A stretch of DNA of 64,000 nucleotides. Origin: Labrys miyagiensis. Its GTDB lineage: Bacteria; Pseudomonadota; Alphaproteobacteria; Rhizobiales; Labraceae. Every line of letters begins with the position of its first letter. The first letter of the stretch is position 1. This document shows, one piece after another, positions 51,946-62,143 of the stretch. Position numbers and translations under genes: made by a program. The stretch covers positions 57,729-121,728 of the forward strand of contig NZ_BSPC01000027.1 in NCBI RefSeq assembly GCF_030160835.1, given 5' to 3'. The notes beneath the pieces were generated by a model that saw only the letters and a list, made by a program, of their open reading frames with translations, was not told the DNA's origin and did not search any database.

Positions 51946-53610
51946 ATGAGCGATTGCTCCACGACTTCGAGGTACTCGCGACGGGACGCGCTGCGCATGA
52001 TGGCAGTGGGCGGGGCTGCCGGCCTGCTTGCCCCCAATCTGTTCGGCAAACCTGCCTTTGCCAAGGCTTCAGCCAGCCCCAGCGGGCGCGTCATTGTCGG
52101 TCTTTCACAAGAGCCCACCGTATTCAATCCGCTGATGGCGCATATCGAAGTCGATGATGCGGTGCACTTCTCGCTTTTCGACGCGCTGGTTCGCATGGAT
52201 CCCAAGGGCGTCTTGCAACCCAATCTTGCAGCCGAAGTACCCAGCCAAAAAAACGGCGGCATTTCCGAAGACGGACTCCATTGGCGCATTCGCCTGCGCG
52301 ACGACGTCCGGTGGCACGACGGCCGACCCTTCACGGCCGAAGACGTGAAGTTCACCCTCGAACTGATCACCAACCCGAAGTTCCGCGCCTGGCGCACTAG
52401 CGGCCATTCGCTCGTCCGCGACATCACCGTGGTTTCTCCCACCGAGATCGCTTGGCGGATGGAGAAAGCTTTCGCACCCTATCTGTCCTTCCTCGCTGAA
52501 ACCTTCATTGTGCCCAAGCACATCCTGGAAAAAGAGGCCGATCCCAACACAGCCGCGTTCAACCAAGCGCCCGTTGGCACTGGCGCATTCAAGTGGGTAG
52601 AACGCGTCGCCGGCGACCATATCTCGCTCGCCGCCAACCCCGACTATGTGGGAGAAGGCCCCTACATCGAGCAATTGGTCTTCAAATACATCCCCGACAT
52701 GACGGTGCTCTATACCCAGTTCAAGAGCGGGGACGTGGACTTGGTCGACCAAGGCTATTTGACCGCGGACCACTATGAGGAGGCCCGCACTGTACCGGGC
52801 CGAGTGGTGACGTTGGAGCCCGGTTCGGCGCTCGAGTCGATCTATCTCAACCTCGAACGTCCACAGTTCAAGGAACTGGCCGTGCGCCAGGCGCTCTATG
52901 CCGCAATGGACCGAAAAGCAATCATCGACACGATCTACTACGGCGTAGGCGCACGCACCGAAACGTTCATGCCGCCGGAATCCTACTACTATAATCCGAA
53001 GCTCCCGGTGGAGGAGTTCAACCTGGACCGGGCGCGTCAGTTGCTCGATGATGCCGGCTGGGTGCCCGGACCTGACGGAATTCGCGCCAAAGGCGGGGTG
53101 CGGCTGTCCTTCAGCAATTCGACGACTTCTGGCAATAACCTACGCGAGCAAACCCAGCAGTTCCTCCAGCAAGTATTTGCCCAGATCGGCGTCGAGATGA
53201 CAATCTCGAACCTGCCGGGCGCAGTTATGTGGGGCGAATACTGGCTAAAATCGCAATTCGATACGGCGATGGCGGGTGTCACCTATCTGATTGCCGCCGA
53301 TCCAGACGCTACCAACCGCCTCCACTCAAGTGCAATAGCCGCGAAAGGCGGGCACGGCTCGAACACGGGCCAATACTCCAATCCCGAGGTCGATGCCCTG
53401 CTCGAGAAAGGGGCCCAGACCTTCGATCCGGAAGCGCGGCGTGAGATCTACAACCGCATCCAGGAACGGGTTCGCCACGATCTGCCCTTCCTGCCGCTGT
53501 TTGCCTATACGAATGTCCTCGGGCGCAAGGAAAACTTGGACGGCTTCGCGCCAAACGCCAACACGCGCACCGCGTCTTGGCACGCCGCGGCCTGGCATTG
53601 GAAGAGCTGA
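51946..53610 (+). CDS. peptide-type ABC transporter substrate-binding protein, Tat-exported
   Basis: 554 residues. The N-terminus has a twin-arginine motif (YSRRDALRMM) before a hydrophobic stretch AVGGAAGLLAPNLF, so export is probably through Tat. SBP family 5 features follow: RVIVGLSQEPTVFNPL, LHWRIRLRDDVRWHDGRPFT, VGTGAFKWVER and a final FLPLFAYTNVLGRKENLDGF. Ligands of the family are di/oligopeptides, glutathione, opines and similar compounds. It delivers substrate to the next two permeases. Confidence 0.93.
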   Translation: MSDCSTTSRYSRRDALRMMAVGGAAGLLAPNLFGKPAFAKASASPSGRVIVGLSQEPTVFNPLMAHIEVDDAVHFSLFDALVRMDPKGVLQPNLAAEVPSQKNGGISEDGLHWRIRLRDDVRWHDGRPFTAEDVKFTLELITNPKFRAWRTSGHSLVRDITVVSPTEIAWRMEKAFAPYLSFLAETFIVPKHILEKEADPNTAAFNQAPVGTGAFKWVERVAGDHISLAANPDYVGEGPYIEQLVFKYIPDMTVLYTQFKSGDVDLVDQGYLTADHYEEARTVPGRVVTLEPGSALESIYLNLERPQFKELAVRQALYAAMDRKAIIDTIYYGVGARTETFMPPESYYYNPKLPVEEFNLDRARQLLDDAGWVPGPDGIRAKGGVRLSFSNSTTSGNNLREQTQQFLQQVFAQIGVEMTISNLPGAVMWGEYWLKSQFDTAMAGVTYLIAADPDATNRLHSSAIAAKGGHGSNTGQYSNPEVDALLEKGAQTFDPEARREIYNRIQERVRHDLPFLPLFAYTNVLGRKENLDGFAPNANTRTASWHAAAWHWKS

Positions 53611-53703
53611 CGAGTATTCCAACGGTCGAGAGGCCCGCCGCCTTTGGCTTTTTGCGTAGAAGGCGGCGGAAGTATCGCAGTCATGTTCAGGAGGAGGATC
53701 GGA

Positions 53704-54654
53704 ATGCGCGGCTTCCTACTCAATCGTCTATCGCAGAGCCTCGTGTTGCTGGTGATCGTCTCGATCATCGGCTTCACAATTCTGAACCTCATTCCAGGCG
53801 GTCCGCTGGCGCAATTCGGGCTCGATCCTGGCATGACCCAAGCGGATATCGATCGCCTCAAGGAGCTCCTGGGCCTGAACCAGCCGTTGTGGATGCGGTA
53901 TCTGGACTGGGTCTGGCGGCTCGTGCGGGGAGACTGGGGTCACTCCTTCCGCGACGGTTTGCCGGTGCTTTCGGTGATCGGACACCATCTCTTCGCCACG
54001 CTGCTTCTGATGGGGTCCTCCACGGCAATCGCCATGGTCGTCGGGACCTGGATCGGCATCCGCGGCGCGACCCATCGCTATTCGACCTTCGACTACTTTG
54101 CGACGATCAGCGCGATGGTGGCGCTGTCCATTCCGACCTTCTGGTTCGGGCTCGTCGGCATCTATGTCTTTTCCTTGAAACTGGGCTGGGTGCCTGCCGG
54201 CAATATGTACACGATCGGGGAAAACTCGGTTCTGGACTATCTGCACCACCTGATCCTGCCGAGCCTGGTGTTGTCCCTGGTCCATGTGGCGATCTGGAGC
54301 CGCTATATGCGCACGGCGACGCTCGATGCCATCAGCCAGGATTTCGTCAAGACCGCGCGTGCCAAGGGCCTCAGCGAGCGCCGGATTTTATTGAAGCATG
54401 TTGTCGGCAATGCCCTCTTGCCGATGATCACCCTGGCAGGAATGCAGCTTCCGAGCATTCTGACGGGTGCACTGGTGACCGAAACAGTTTTCACCTGGCC
54501 CGGAATGGGGCGGCTGTTTCTCGATAGCCTGGGCTACAGCGACTATCCCATGGTGATGGGTCTGCTGATGTTCTCCGCGATCTTCGTCATCTTGGGGAAC
54601 CTGATCGCAGACATCGTCATCGCCGTCGTCGACCCGCGCGTCCGCCTGAGCTGA
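53704..54654 (+). CDS. peptide-type ABC permease (DppB family)
   Basis: 316 residues from ATG 53704, preceded by GGAGGAGGATCGGA. Typical DppB start MRGFLLNRLSQSLVLLVIVS, the GLNQPLWMRYLDWVWRLVRG periplasmic region, and the EAA loop DFVKTARAKGLSERRILLKH. It forms the channel with the following permease. Confidence 0.93.
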   Translation: MRGFLLNRLSQSLVLLVIVSIIGFTILNLIPGGPLAQFGLDPGMTQADIDRLKELLGLNQPLWMRYLDWVWRLVRGDWGHSFRDGLPVLSVIGHHLFATLLLMGSSTAIAMVVGTWIGIRGATHRYSTFDYFATISAMVALSIPTFWFGLVGIYVFSLKLGWVPAGNMYTIGENSVLDYLHHLILPSLVLSLVHVAIWSRYMRTATLDAISQDFVKTARAKGLSERRILLKHVVGNALLPMITLAGMQLPSILTGALVTETVFTWPGMGRLFLDSLGYSDYPMVMGLLMFSAIFVILGNLIADIVIAVVDPRVRLS

Positions 54655-54688
54655 GCGTCCAATCCAGGCTCAAACCGGAGTGAGCAAA

Positions 54689-55567
54689 ATGACCGCTTTC
54701 GCAACAAATTCCGTTCCGAGGCATTGGTGGCACAGCCGCGCGGCCCGCCGTTTCATGACCCACGGTCTGGCGATGTTGGGCGTGACGATGATCGCCGTGT
54801 TGGTCGCAGCCTGTGCCTTCGGCCCTCACCTTCTCCCTTACGACTCGCTCTATGTCGATCTGCGCGCCCGTTTTGCGCCCCCGCTGACCGGCAACCACTT
54901 TCTGGGCACCGATCCTCTTGGGCGCGATCTGGCGGCGCGGCTGTTCATGGCCGGGCGCATTTCGCTACTCGTGGGCTTCTTCGCCATGCTGTTGTCGACG
55001 GTGATCGGCACGCTTGTCGGCGTAACCGCGGGATACCGTAGAGGCTGGGTCGGCGCCGCGCTCATGCGCATGGTCGACGGCTTCCTGGCCTTCCCATCGA
55101 TCTTCCTGCTCCTCGCGCTGGCCGCAACGCTTCGGCCCAGCCCGGCAATGATCACTGTGATCATTGCCGTCACGAGCTGGATGGAGGTCGCACGAATTGT
55201 CGAGGCGGAGGTCAACTCCCTGCGCGAGCGTGAATTCGTCCTCGCCGGGCGCATGCTGGGGCTAAGGGGTTCGCATATCATGTTCCGCGAGATCCTGCCC
55301 AATGCCGTGGGACCAATCATCGTGGCCGCCACGCTGACCGTCGCCCGCGCGATCCTCATGGAAGCCTATATCAGCTTCCTCGGCTATGGGATCCAGCCCC
55401 CCCTGCCCAGCTGGGGCAATATGCTCAACGGCGCGCAGCAATATTTGGCCACCGCCCCCTGGCTGGCGATCGTTCCCGGCGTCGCCATTACAATCGCTGT
55501 AACCAGCTTCAATTTCATCGGCGACGGGCTTCGCGACGCGCTCGATGTCCGAGACGACCACATTTGA
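54689..55567 (+). CDS. peptide-type ABC permease (DppC family)
   Basis: 292 residues from ATG 54689 (a GTG three codons earlier is possible). The DppC signature HFLGTDPLGRDLAARLFMAG, the EAA loop EFVLAGRMLGLRGSHIMFRE and the C-terminal SFNFIGDGLRDALD are all present. It completes the importer that opens this cluster. Confidence 0.93.
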   Translation: MTAFATNSVPRHWWHSRAARRFMTHGLAMLGVTMIAVLVAACAFGPHLLPYDSLYVDLRARFAPPLTGNHFLGTDPLGRDLAARLFMAGRISLLVGFFAMLLSTVIGTLVGVTAGYRRGWVGAALMRMVDGFLAFPSIFLLLALAATLRPSPAMITVIIAVTSWMEVARIVEAEVNSLREREFVLAGRMLGLRGSHIMFREILPNAVGPIIVAATLTVARAILMEAYISFLGYGIQPPLPSWGNMLNGAQQYLATAPWLAIVPGVAITIAVTSFNFIGDGLRDALDVRDDHI

Positions 55568-55621
55568 TCTGCTCGCCAAACGCAGCGCTCCTCTCAAAAA
55601 ACGCCACGAAAGGTCGGCTCC

Positions 55622-56202
55622 ATGGCCGAGCCCAGAGTCGCCGACAAGAACACGCTCTACTGGTGGGAAGCGGCACCGGTTAGGCCGCTGCCTCAGCGAC
55701 CACTGCCCAAGAAACTCGACGTCTTAATCGTGGGGGCGGGCTATGCGGGGCTTTCAGCCCGGCTTTCGCTTGCACGTGAGGGCCGCTGCTTAGCCGCCTT
55801 CGACGCAATGGAGAGGGGGCCTCATCGCGCAATGGCGGAGCCACCAGTGGAACCATCCCGCCCGGACTACGCGACGATCTCGCGGCGCTTCGGTGAAGAG
55901 AAGGCGATCGCGATCGAGGCCGAAGGCAAGATCGCACGCGAGTTCCTTTACGACTTCATCGAGACCGACGGGCTCGCGTGCGACTTCCGGCTGGTTTGTC
56001 CGTTCAAGGGAGCCCCCGGATACGACCCGTAAGAGACGATGGCCCGCGGCGCCGAGACGCTGGCGAAAAGTCTCGGGATTCGAATCCGATGCCGCCGCCA
56101 GCGGCCGTCCCGTTCTACCGCGGCAATCCCTGGTTCATGCCGGCGATCAAGGGCGATGGCCTGCTGGAAGACAAGATCGCCTGGCGGCGGTCCCGCCGAT
56201 GA
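55622..56202 (+). pseudogene. decayed paralogue of the DAO oxidase at 59540
   Basis: The N-terminal ~150 residues (WWEAAPVRPLPQRPLPKKLD, VLIVGAGYAGLSARLSLARE, RRFGEEKAIAIEAEGKIARE) closely match the intact gene at 59540. A compensated frameshift garbles the region between. About 310 internal residues are deleted, and the C-terminus reappears in another frame as PFYRGNPWFMPAI...RSRR. It is a deleted relic of a duplicated oxidase. Confidence 0.85.
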
Positions 56203-56273
56203 CGGCCAAATCTGCCGGCCCATTGACGATGCGGTGCTGCGGCCCCGTTCGCGGCTACAAGGATGAGCATCAA

Positions 56274-57701
56274 ATGCACTACATCTCCACGCGCGGCCAT
56301 GCTGAACGCAGGAAGTTCTGCGAGATCCTGCTTGAAGGTCTGGCGCCGGACGGCGGGCTCTATGTGCCTGAGACCTACCCGCTTGTGGATGACGCAATGC
56401 TGGATCGGTGGCGGGGCCTGTCCTATGCGGACCTCGCCTTCGAGATCCTGTCGCTCTACATCGACGACATTCCACCCACCGATCTGAATGCCATCTGCGC
56501 GAAAACCTATACGCTCGAGGTTTTCGGGAACGCCAGAATCGCGCCGGTGCGCCCGCTTGAGACGAATCTTCACGTCGCAGAACTGTCGAACGGCCCCACG
56601 CTGGCATTCAAAGACATGGCCATGCAGTTGCTTGGCAATCTTCTTGAATATGAACTGGCCCGCCGAGGTGAAGGGCTGAACATTCTCGGGGCAACCAGTG
56701 GCGACACGGGCAGCGCGGCGGAATACGCACTGCGCGGCAAGAAGGGCATCCGCATCTTTATGATGTCGCCTCGCGGACGCATGAGCGCCTTTCAGACAGC
56801 CCAGATGTTCAGCCTCCAGGACGACAACATCCAGAACATCGCCATCGAAGGGGTGTTCGACGATTGCCAAGACATCGTGAAAGCCGTGTCAGGCGATGCT
56901 GACTTCAAGAGGCTCCACCGGATTGGCGCCATCAATTCGATCAACTGGGCCCGGGTGGTGGCTCAAGTGGTGTACTACTTTTCCACCTACTTCCAGGTGA
57001 CCACCCAGAACGCAACGCAGATCGATTTTGCCGTTCCTTCGGGCAATTTCGGCAATGTCTGTGCCGGTCATGTCGCACGCATGATGGGTCTTCCCATTTC
57101 CCGTCTCGTCATTGCGACAAACGAGAATGACGTGCTCGATGAGTTTTTCCGCACCGGCGTGTATCGCGTGCGAGGCCGAGCGGACACCTATGCGACCTCA
57201 AGCCCTTCGATGGACATCTCAAAGGCGTCAAATCTCGAGCGCTTTGTGTTCGACCTGCTCGGCCGCGATGCGAGTCGGACCAATTTATTGTTCGACAAGC
57301 AGCTTAGAGAACGAGCGTCCTTCGATCTCAGTGGTGATCTTGCCTTCAGGCAAGCGGAGGCGCGTTTTGGATTCCGCAGCGGCAAGAGCACCCACGCCGA
57401 CCGATTGGAGACAATCCGTGATATGTGGGGCCGCTCCAAGGCGCTGCTCGACCCGCACACTGCGGATGGCGTGAAGGTCGCACGCGAGCACTCGGTGCCG
57501 GCGACGCCGATGGTCGTGCTCGAAACGGCCTTGCCGGTCAAATTTGCCGGCACCATCAGGGAGGCTTTAGGACGTGAGCCCGATCGCCCACAGCGGTTTG
57601 AGGGCATCGAATACTTGCCGAAACGCTTCAAGGTGCTTCCAGCCGATGCACAGGCCGTGAAGACCTTTATCGCCGAGATCGTTCAGGGTGAGACCTGCTG
57701 A
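56274..57701 (+). CDS. thrC: threonine synthase
   Basis: 475 residues, the normal length of the long bacterial type. MHYISTRGHAERRKFCEILL and APDGGLYVPETYP open it; the PLP lysine lies in LAFKDMAMQLLGNLL; the phosphate-binding region is LGATSGDTGSAAEYALRGKK; VPSGNFGNVCAGHVARMMGL and SPSMDISKASNLERFVF follow. It converts O-phosphohomoserine to threonine and phosphate. It is unexpected in a peptide-uptake cluster; it may act as an elimination or replacement enzyme on an imported phospho-amino acid (inference). Confidence 0.93.
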   Translation: MHYISTRGHAERRKFCEILLEGLAPDGGLYVPETYPLVDDAMLDRWRGLSYADLAFEILSLYIDDIPPTDLNAICAKTYTLEVFGNARIAPVRPLETNLHVAELSNGPTLAFKDMAMQLLGNLLEYELARRGEGLNILGATSGDTGSAAEYALRGKKGIRIFMMSPRGRMSAFQTAQMFSLQDDNIQNIAIEGVFDDCQDIVKAVSGDADFKRLHRIGAINSINWARVVAQVVYYFSTYFQVTTQNATQIDFAVPSGNFGNVCAGHVARMMGLPISRLVIATNENDVLDEFFRTGVYRVRGRADTYATSSPSMDISKASNLERFVFDLLGRDASRTNLLFDKQLRERASFDLSGDLAFRQAEARFGFRSGKSTHADRLETIRDMWGRSKALLDPHTADGVKVAREHSVPATPMVVLETALPVKFAGTIREALGREPDRPQRFEGIEYLPKRFKVLPADAQAVKTFIAEIVQGETC

Positions 57702-57808
57702 AGAACTGCCAGCGATCGAAGATGTTTGCCATGGCTGACTCTAGGTGCATTCGCCGATCTCGGTAGAGCGCTCGGGGTGATCTGATGGATTCATAGCAGG
57801 GGTTCCTC

Positions 57809-58837
57809 ATGAAAGCTCTTGTCAAAGCTGCAGCCGAACCGGGCCTCTGGCTTGACGACCGGCCGATCCCGCAGATCGGGCCGGACGACGTTCTCATCAA
57901 AATCAACAAGACGGGCATTTGTGGAGCGGATATTCACATCTACGCTTGGGATGAATGGGCGCAGCGCACCGTTCCTGTTCCGATGGTCGTGGGCCACGAA
58001 TATGCCGGCGAGATCGTCGAGATCGGCACGAACGTTCGGAGATTGGTGGTAGGGCAGCGAGTTTCCGGCGAGGGACATGTTATCGGCAAGGACAGTCGTG
58101 CCGCTCGCGGTGGGCGGTTCCACTTGGATCCCGAAACCAAGGTTATCGGCGTCAATATCCCCGGCGCTTTTGCGGAATATTTGCGGTTGCCCGCCTTTAA
58201 CGTCGTACCGCTGCCCGAAACGATCGACGATGAAATCGGCGCAATTCTCGATCCTTTAGGCAATGCGGTCCACACGGCGCTATCGTTCGATCTGATCGGA
58301 GAGGATGTGCTCGTCACCGGAGCAGGTCCGATCGGCATCATGAGCGCCGCTGTAGCTCGGCACGTCGGTGCGCGGCACGTTGTGATCACTGATGTGAATC
58401 CGCACCGCCTGGCCTTAGCCTCCGCTATTGTAGACGTTGTTCCCGTCGACATCAGCAGAGAGGATGTGCGTTCAGTTCAGGAGCGGCTCGGCATGAACGA
58501 GGGCGTCGATGTCGGACTTGAGATGAGCGGTGCACCCGCCGCATTTGATCAGATGGTCGAGAACATGGTAGTGGGCGGCATAATAGCTATGCTCGGTATC
58601 CCTGCTCGGCCTGCAACGGTCGATTGGGCCAAAGTTGTCTTTAAGATGCTGACGGTGAAGGGCATCTACGGACGGGAGATGTTCGAGACATGGCACAAGA
58701 TGCTTGCAATGCTCGAAAGCGGTCTCGACGTCCGCAAAGTTATAGCGCACCGCCTGCCGATCGCAGACTTCAAGACGGGGTTTGAGGTCATGCGGATGGG
58801 CAACTGCGGGAAGATTGTTTTGGACTGGAGTGAATGA
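57809..58837 (+). CDS. tdh: L-threonine 3-dehydrogenase homologue lacking structural zinc ligands
   Basis: 342 residues, the family length. Catalytic zinc site: Cys in [16 protein letters not shown] and His-Glu in [13 protein letters not shown]. Rossmann motif [19 protein letters not shown]. In the structural zinc loop the four cysteines of the family (C-x2-C-x2-C-x7-C) are replaced by Gly, Ser, Ala and Asp ([20 protein letters not shown]), while flanking residues are conserved. TDH oxidises threonine to 2-amino-3-ketobutyrate; no Kbl ligase is encoded nearby. It follows threonine synthase by 107 bases. Confidence 0.88.
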   Translation: MKALVKAAAEPGLWLDDRPIPQIGPDDVLIKINKTGICGADIHIYAWDEWAQRTVPVPMVVGHEYAGEIVEIGTNVRRLVVGQRVSGEGHVIGKDSRAARGGRFHLDPETKVIGVNIPGAFAEYLRLPAFNVVPLPETIDDEIGAILDPLGNAVHTALSFDLIGEDVLVTGAGPIGIMSAAVARHVGARHVVITDVNPHRLALASAIVDVVPVDISREDVRSVQERLGMNEGVDVGLEMSGAPAAFDQMVENMVVGGIIAMLGIPARPATVDWAKVVFKMLTVKGIYGREMFETWHKMLAMLESGLDVRKVIAHRLPIADFKTGFEVMRMGNCGKIVLDWSE

Positions 58838-59539
58838 TTACCCTTGTTATTCAGATGGGATGGCGGCTAATGTCGGCTTCAAAGACGTTGGTTTCCTAGT
58901 CAGCCTCGCGGATCGAATTCGCTCGGCAAGAGGCCGGTTTGCTTGGGATTGTCGGCCTGGAGGAAGCCTCGGAGGTCGCGTCCGCGCAGTCTGCCATGGC
59001 TTTGAATGTCGACGTCCTCATGGCTGGCACACCGCCAGCTGGCGTAATGTCAATTATTGCGCGGGTAGCCATTGCAATTTGAGTTCGACAGTTTGAACGG
59101 CCGCTGCCGCATGGCGCGTAGGAACAGCGGCTCTGTACAGCTGTGGCGGGCGCTTCGGCGCTTGGCCCTCCATGAGGATCGCTCGTTATTTGCTTCACTC
59201 GCCGTGACGCTGCGACAGTTAGGTGATCCTAAAGGCTGCGAACGCCTATTGGACCCGCAGGGGGGCGCCACCAATCCAGAGCAATTCGCTTTAGATGTCC
59301 CATTCCGCGCGATTTAACGCTGTTAGGTGGTTCAACCTCAATGAATAATGCGGCTCAACCTCGGCTATCGTTCGCGCTGTAACAGTGCGAGGTGCCCGAT
59401 GACGCTGAGCTTCGACCCCGAAAAACTCAAGCTCCGCTCTATCACTTCATCGTCAACAGACGGCGTGATGCGCTCAATGTGCGAGACGACCGTGTCGGCC
59501 GCAGGCCCGATCCCGAACACTCGGGGAGAAGTCGCTCAC
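58838..59539. other. 700-bp region without a confident gene
   Basis: A stretch at about 58888-59081 on the plus strand reads as protein-like sequence (LLGIVGLEEASEVASAQSAM, DVLMAGTPPAGVMSIIARVA). It lacks a clean start and is preceded by a TAG in the same frame. No family assigned. The rest shows only short frames on both strands. Confidence 0.4.
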
Positions 59540-60850
59540 ATGCACCAGCCCAGAGTCGCCGACAATAATACGCCCTACTGGTGGGAAGCGGCACCGACAA
59601 TGCCGCTGCCACAGCGCCCACTGCCCAAGAAGCTCGACGTTTTAATTGTCGGCGCGGGCTATGCAGGTCTTTCAGCCGGGCTTTCGCTGGCGCGCGAGGG
59701 TCGCTCGGTGGGCGCGCTCGACGCAATGAACCCCGGCGAAGGGGCTTCTTCGCGCAATGGCGGGATCACCAGCGGAAGCATTCGGCCCGACTATGCTACG
59801 ATTGCCCGGCGCTTTGGTGAAGAAAAGGCGATTGCAATCGAGGCCGAGGGTAAGGTTGCCCGCGAATTTCTCTATGACTTCATCAAGACTGAAGCGATCG
59901 ATTGCGATTTCCAATTGACTGGTCAGTTCAAGGGCGCAATTGGGCATCAACAATATGAGCGGGCTGCGCGAAGTGCCGAGCAGTTGGCGAAGAAACTGGG
60001 AATTGAATCCTACGCTGTGCCATATGCCGAGCAGCGCAATTATATCGGCTCGGACTTCTACCGCGGCGGCACAGTTCGGATGGACATTGGTGGGCTGCAT
60101 CCGGCCAAGTTCCATGCCGAACTTTTGCGGGTGGCCCTCTCTTCGGGTCTGGCAGTCCATTCGAACACGGCCGTGACCTCGATCGAGCGGGATGGAGCCG
60201 AGTTCCGCGTCGTGACTTCTGCCGGGACCGTGCAGGCCCGCCAGGTTCTGGTCTGCACGAATGGCTATACCGATGGCGCCGTTCCCTTCCTGCGACGCCG
60301 GTTGGTCCCGGTTCGCAGCAGGATTATCGTCACCGAGGAACTCTCCCCCGAGTTGATGGCTCGGCTAATGCCGAAGCGAATGATGTTGGTCGAGGGCCGG
60401 CAACTGAGCTTCTATTACCGTCCGACTCCTGACGGCAGACGCATCTTATTTGGAGGACGCGACAGCTCCCGGGTCGGAGACCCGGCGGCGCCGAAGCTCT
60501 TTCTGCGCAAGGGACTCGTGAACATTTTCCCAGAACTGGAAAATGCTCGCCTTTCGCACACCTGGTTCGGCAACGTGGCGATGAACCGTGACATGCTGCC
60601 ACGCATTTTCGAGAAGGATGGGATGGTTTACGCGACCGGTTTTTGCGGTTCGGGTGTAGTCTGGGCGCCATGGATCGGCAGGTGTGCCGCCCACAAGCTG
60701 ATGGGGCACGGCGAGGAGGCGCAGACGGCCTTCGACTTCCGACCGCCTGCTTTCATCCCTTTTTATCGTGGCAATCCCTGGTTCATGCCGGCCATCATTC
60801 AGGCTTACCGGATGCAAGATCGTGTCGCCCTGTGGCGCGCCCGTCGCTGA
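59540..60850 (+). CDS. FAD-dependent oxidoreductase, DAO family
   Basis: 436 residues. An N-terminal WWEAAP and LPKKLDVLIVGAGYAGLSAG (FAD dinucleotide motif G-x-G-x-x-G), then GASSRNGGITSGSIRPDYAT, the C-terminal FAD site RRILFGGRDSS and MVYATGFCGSGVVWAPWIG. The ending RGNPWFMPAIIQAYRMQD is typical of gamma-glutamylputrescine oxidase/glycine oxidase relatives. It oxidises an amine or amino acid to an imine with H2O2 formation. ATG 59540 matches the start of the decayed copy at 55622. Confidence 0.9.
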   Translation: MHQPRVADNNTPYWWEAAPTMPLPQRPLPKKLDVLIVGAGYAGLSAGLSLAREGRSVGALDAMNPGEGASSRNGGITSGSIRPDYATIARRFGEEKAIAIEAEGKVAREFLYDFIKTEAIDCDFQLTGQFKGAIGHQQYERAARSAEQLAKKLGIESYAVPYAEQRNYIGSDFYRGGTVRMDIGGLHPAKFHAELLRVALSSGLAVHSNTAVTSIERDGAEFRVVTSAGTVQARQVLVCTNGYTDGAVPFLRRRLVPVRSRIIVTEELSPELMARLMPKRMMLVEGRQLSFYYRPTPDGRRILFGGRDSSRVGDPAAPKLFLRKGLVNIFPELENARLSHTWFGNVAMNRDMLPRIFEKDGMVYATGFCGSGVVWAPWIGRCAAHKLMGHGEEAQTAFDFRPPAFIPFYRGNPWFMPAIIQAYRMQDRVALWRARR

Positions 60851-60894
60851 TAGGCGCGCGATCGCCACCAGTCGTTCGGCTAGGAGACATCGAG

Positions 60895-62070
60895 ATGGCG
60901 CACCCAGAAACGCGTGAAACGGATATTCTGAAGGCTGGGACAGTCGGCGCTCTGGCGACGCCTGCCCTCCTACTCGACAAGAACCGGCTGGATCGCAATC
61001 TCGCTCGCTTGTCCTCTCGTATGGCTGCGCGAGGTGTCGCGCTGCGCTCCCATATGAAAACCGCAAAATCCATCGAGGTCGCGCGGCGCGCCTATCCATC
61101 CGGGCCAGGACCGATCACCGTCTCCACCTTGGCGGAGGCGGAGTATTTCGCGCTGCACGGCTTCCGAGACATGACCTATGCCGTGGGCGTCGCGCCCCAG
61201 ACCGCCACAAGGGCGGTGCATCTGCGAAAAGCCGGCATCGATCTCAAGGTGCTGCTCGATTCGCCCGAACAGGTGGCGATCCTGGGCGAAGCTGGCCGCG
61301 CCGCTGGTGTGGTGGCGTCGGCCTTCATCGAAATCGACTGCGACGGCCACCGGAGCGGTTTGACCACCTCGGATCCTAAGCTCATCGCCGTCGCGGCCGA
61401 ATTGGCCAAGGCCGGCATCAAGCTCGCCGGCGTCCTCACCCATGCGGGCGAATCCTACAGCCTCTGCACGCCCGAGGCGCTTGTCGCAGCTGCGGAGAAC
61501 GAAAGGGCCGTGGCGGTGGCGGCCGCGGAGACGTTGCGGGCGGCGGGGCACGAATGCCCGGCGGTTAGCGTCGGGTCGACGCCGACAGCTCATTTTGCCG
61601 AGGACCTGACCGGAGTCACGGAGATGCGCGCCGGCGTATACATGTTCTTCGATCTGGTGATGCTCGGTGTCGGTGTTTGCACGGCCGACGACATCGCGAT
61701 CTCGGTGCTCGCCACCGTCATCGGCGCGAAGCCGGAGAAGGGTTGGATTTTCGTTGATGCGGGCTGGATGGCCCTGTCACGTGATCGCGGTACCGCGGCG
61801 CAGCGGATCGATCAGGGTTACGGCCTGGTTTGCGACCCGTCCGGCAAACTCTATCCGGACCTCATCGTCTCACAGGCGAACCAAGAGCACGGCATCCTCG
61901 CGATCAGATCAAGATCCGCCGCTACTTTGCCGGCTCTGCCGATCGGCACCAAAGTCAGGATCCTGCCCAACCACGCCTGCGCGACGGCTTCGCAGCACGA
62001 GCTCTACAATGTCGTCTCCGCGGGAAGCGACGCCATTGAAGCTCTGTGGCCGCGAATGCGTGGCTGGTAG
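60895..62070 (+). CDS. D-threonine aldolase/D-serine dehydratase-like PLP enzyme
   Basis: 391 residues; AGGAG precedes the ATG. An alanine-racemase-type N-terminal barrel with the PLP lysine in RSHMKTAKSIEVARRA near residue 60, FIEIDCDGHRSGL, VLTHAGESYSL and SVGSTPTAHFAED. The C-terminal domain has the metal motif LPNHACAT (His-x-Cys). Family members cleave D-threonine or dehydrate D-serine; His-x-Cys is the ligand pair described for D-serine dehydratases, whereas aldolases use His-x-Asp. It fits a D-beta-hydroxy-amino acid pathway with the adjacent oxidase. Confidence 0.88.
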   Translation: MAHPETRETDILKAGTVGALATPALLLDKNRLDRNLARLSSRMAARGVALRSHMKTAKSIEVARRAYPSGPGPITVSTLAEAEYFALHGFRDMTYAVGVAPQTATRAVHLRKAGIDLKVLLDSPEQVAILGEAGRAAGVVASAFIEIDCDGHRSGLTTSDPKLIAVAAELAKAGIKLAGVLTHAGESYSLCTPEALVAAAENERAVAVAAAETLRAAGHECPAVSVGSTPTAHFAEDLTGVTEMRAGVYMFFDLVMLGVGVCTADDIAISVLATVIGAKPEKGWIFVDAGWMALSRDRGTAAQRIDQGYGLVCDPSGKLYPDLIVSQANQEHGILAIRSRSAATLPALPIGTKVRILPNHACATASQHELYNVVSAGSDAIEALWPRMRGW

Positions 62071-62143
62071 GCCTCAAAACAAAGTTGGGCCGCGGCGATA
62101 TGCGCATGCCCAGCGTTCAGACCCGCGTGATTCCGGAGCTGAT

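Noticed and set aside
58888-59081. Readthrough gene with a TAG near its start
   Set aside because: Only about 55 residues, no family match and no proof that the upstream ATG is used; treated as unassigned sequence.
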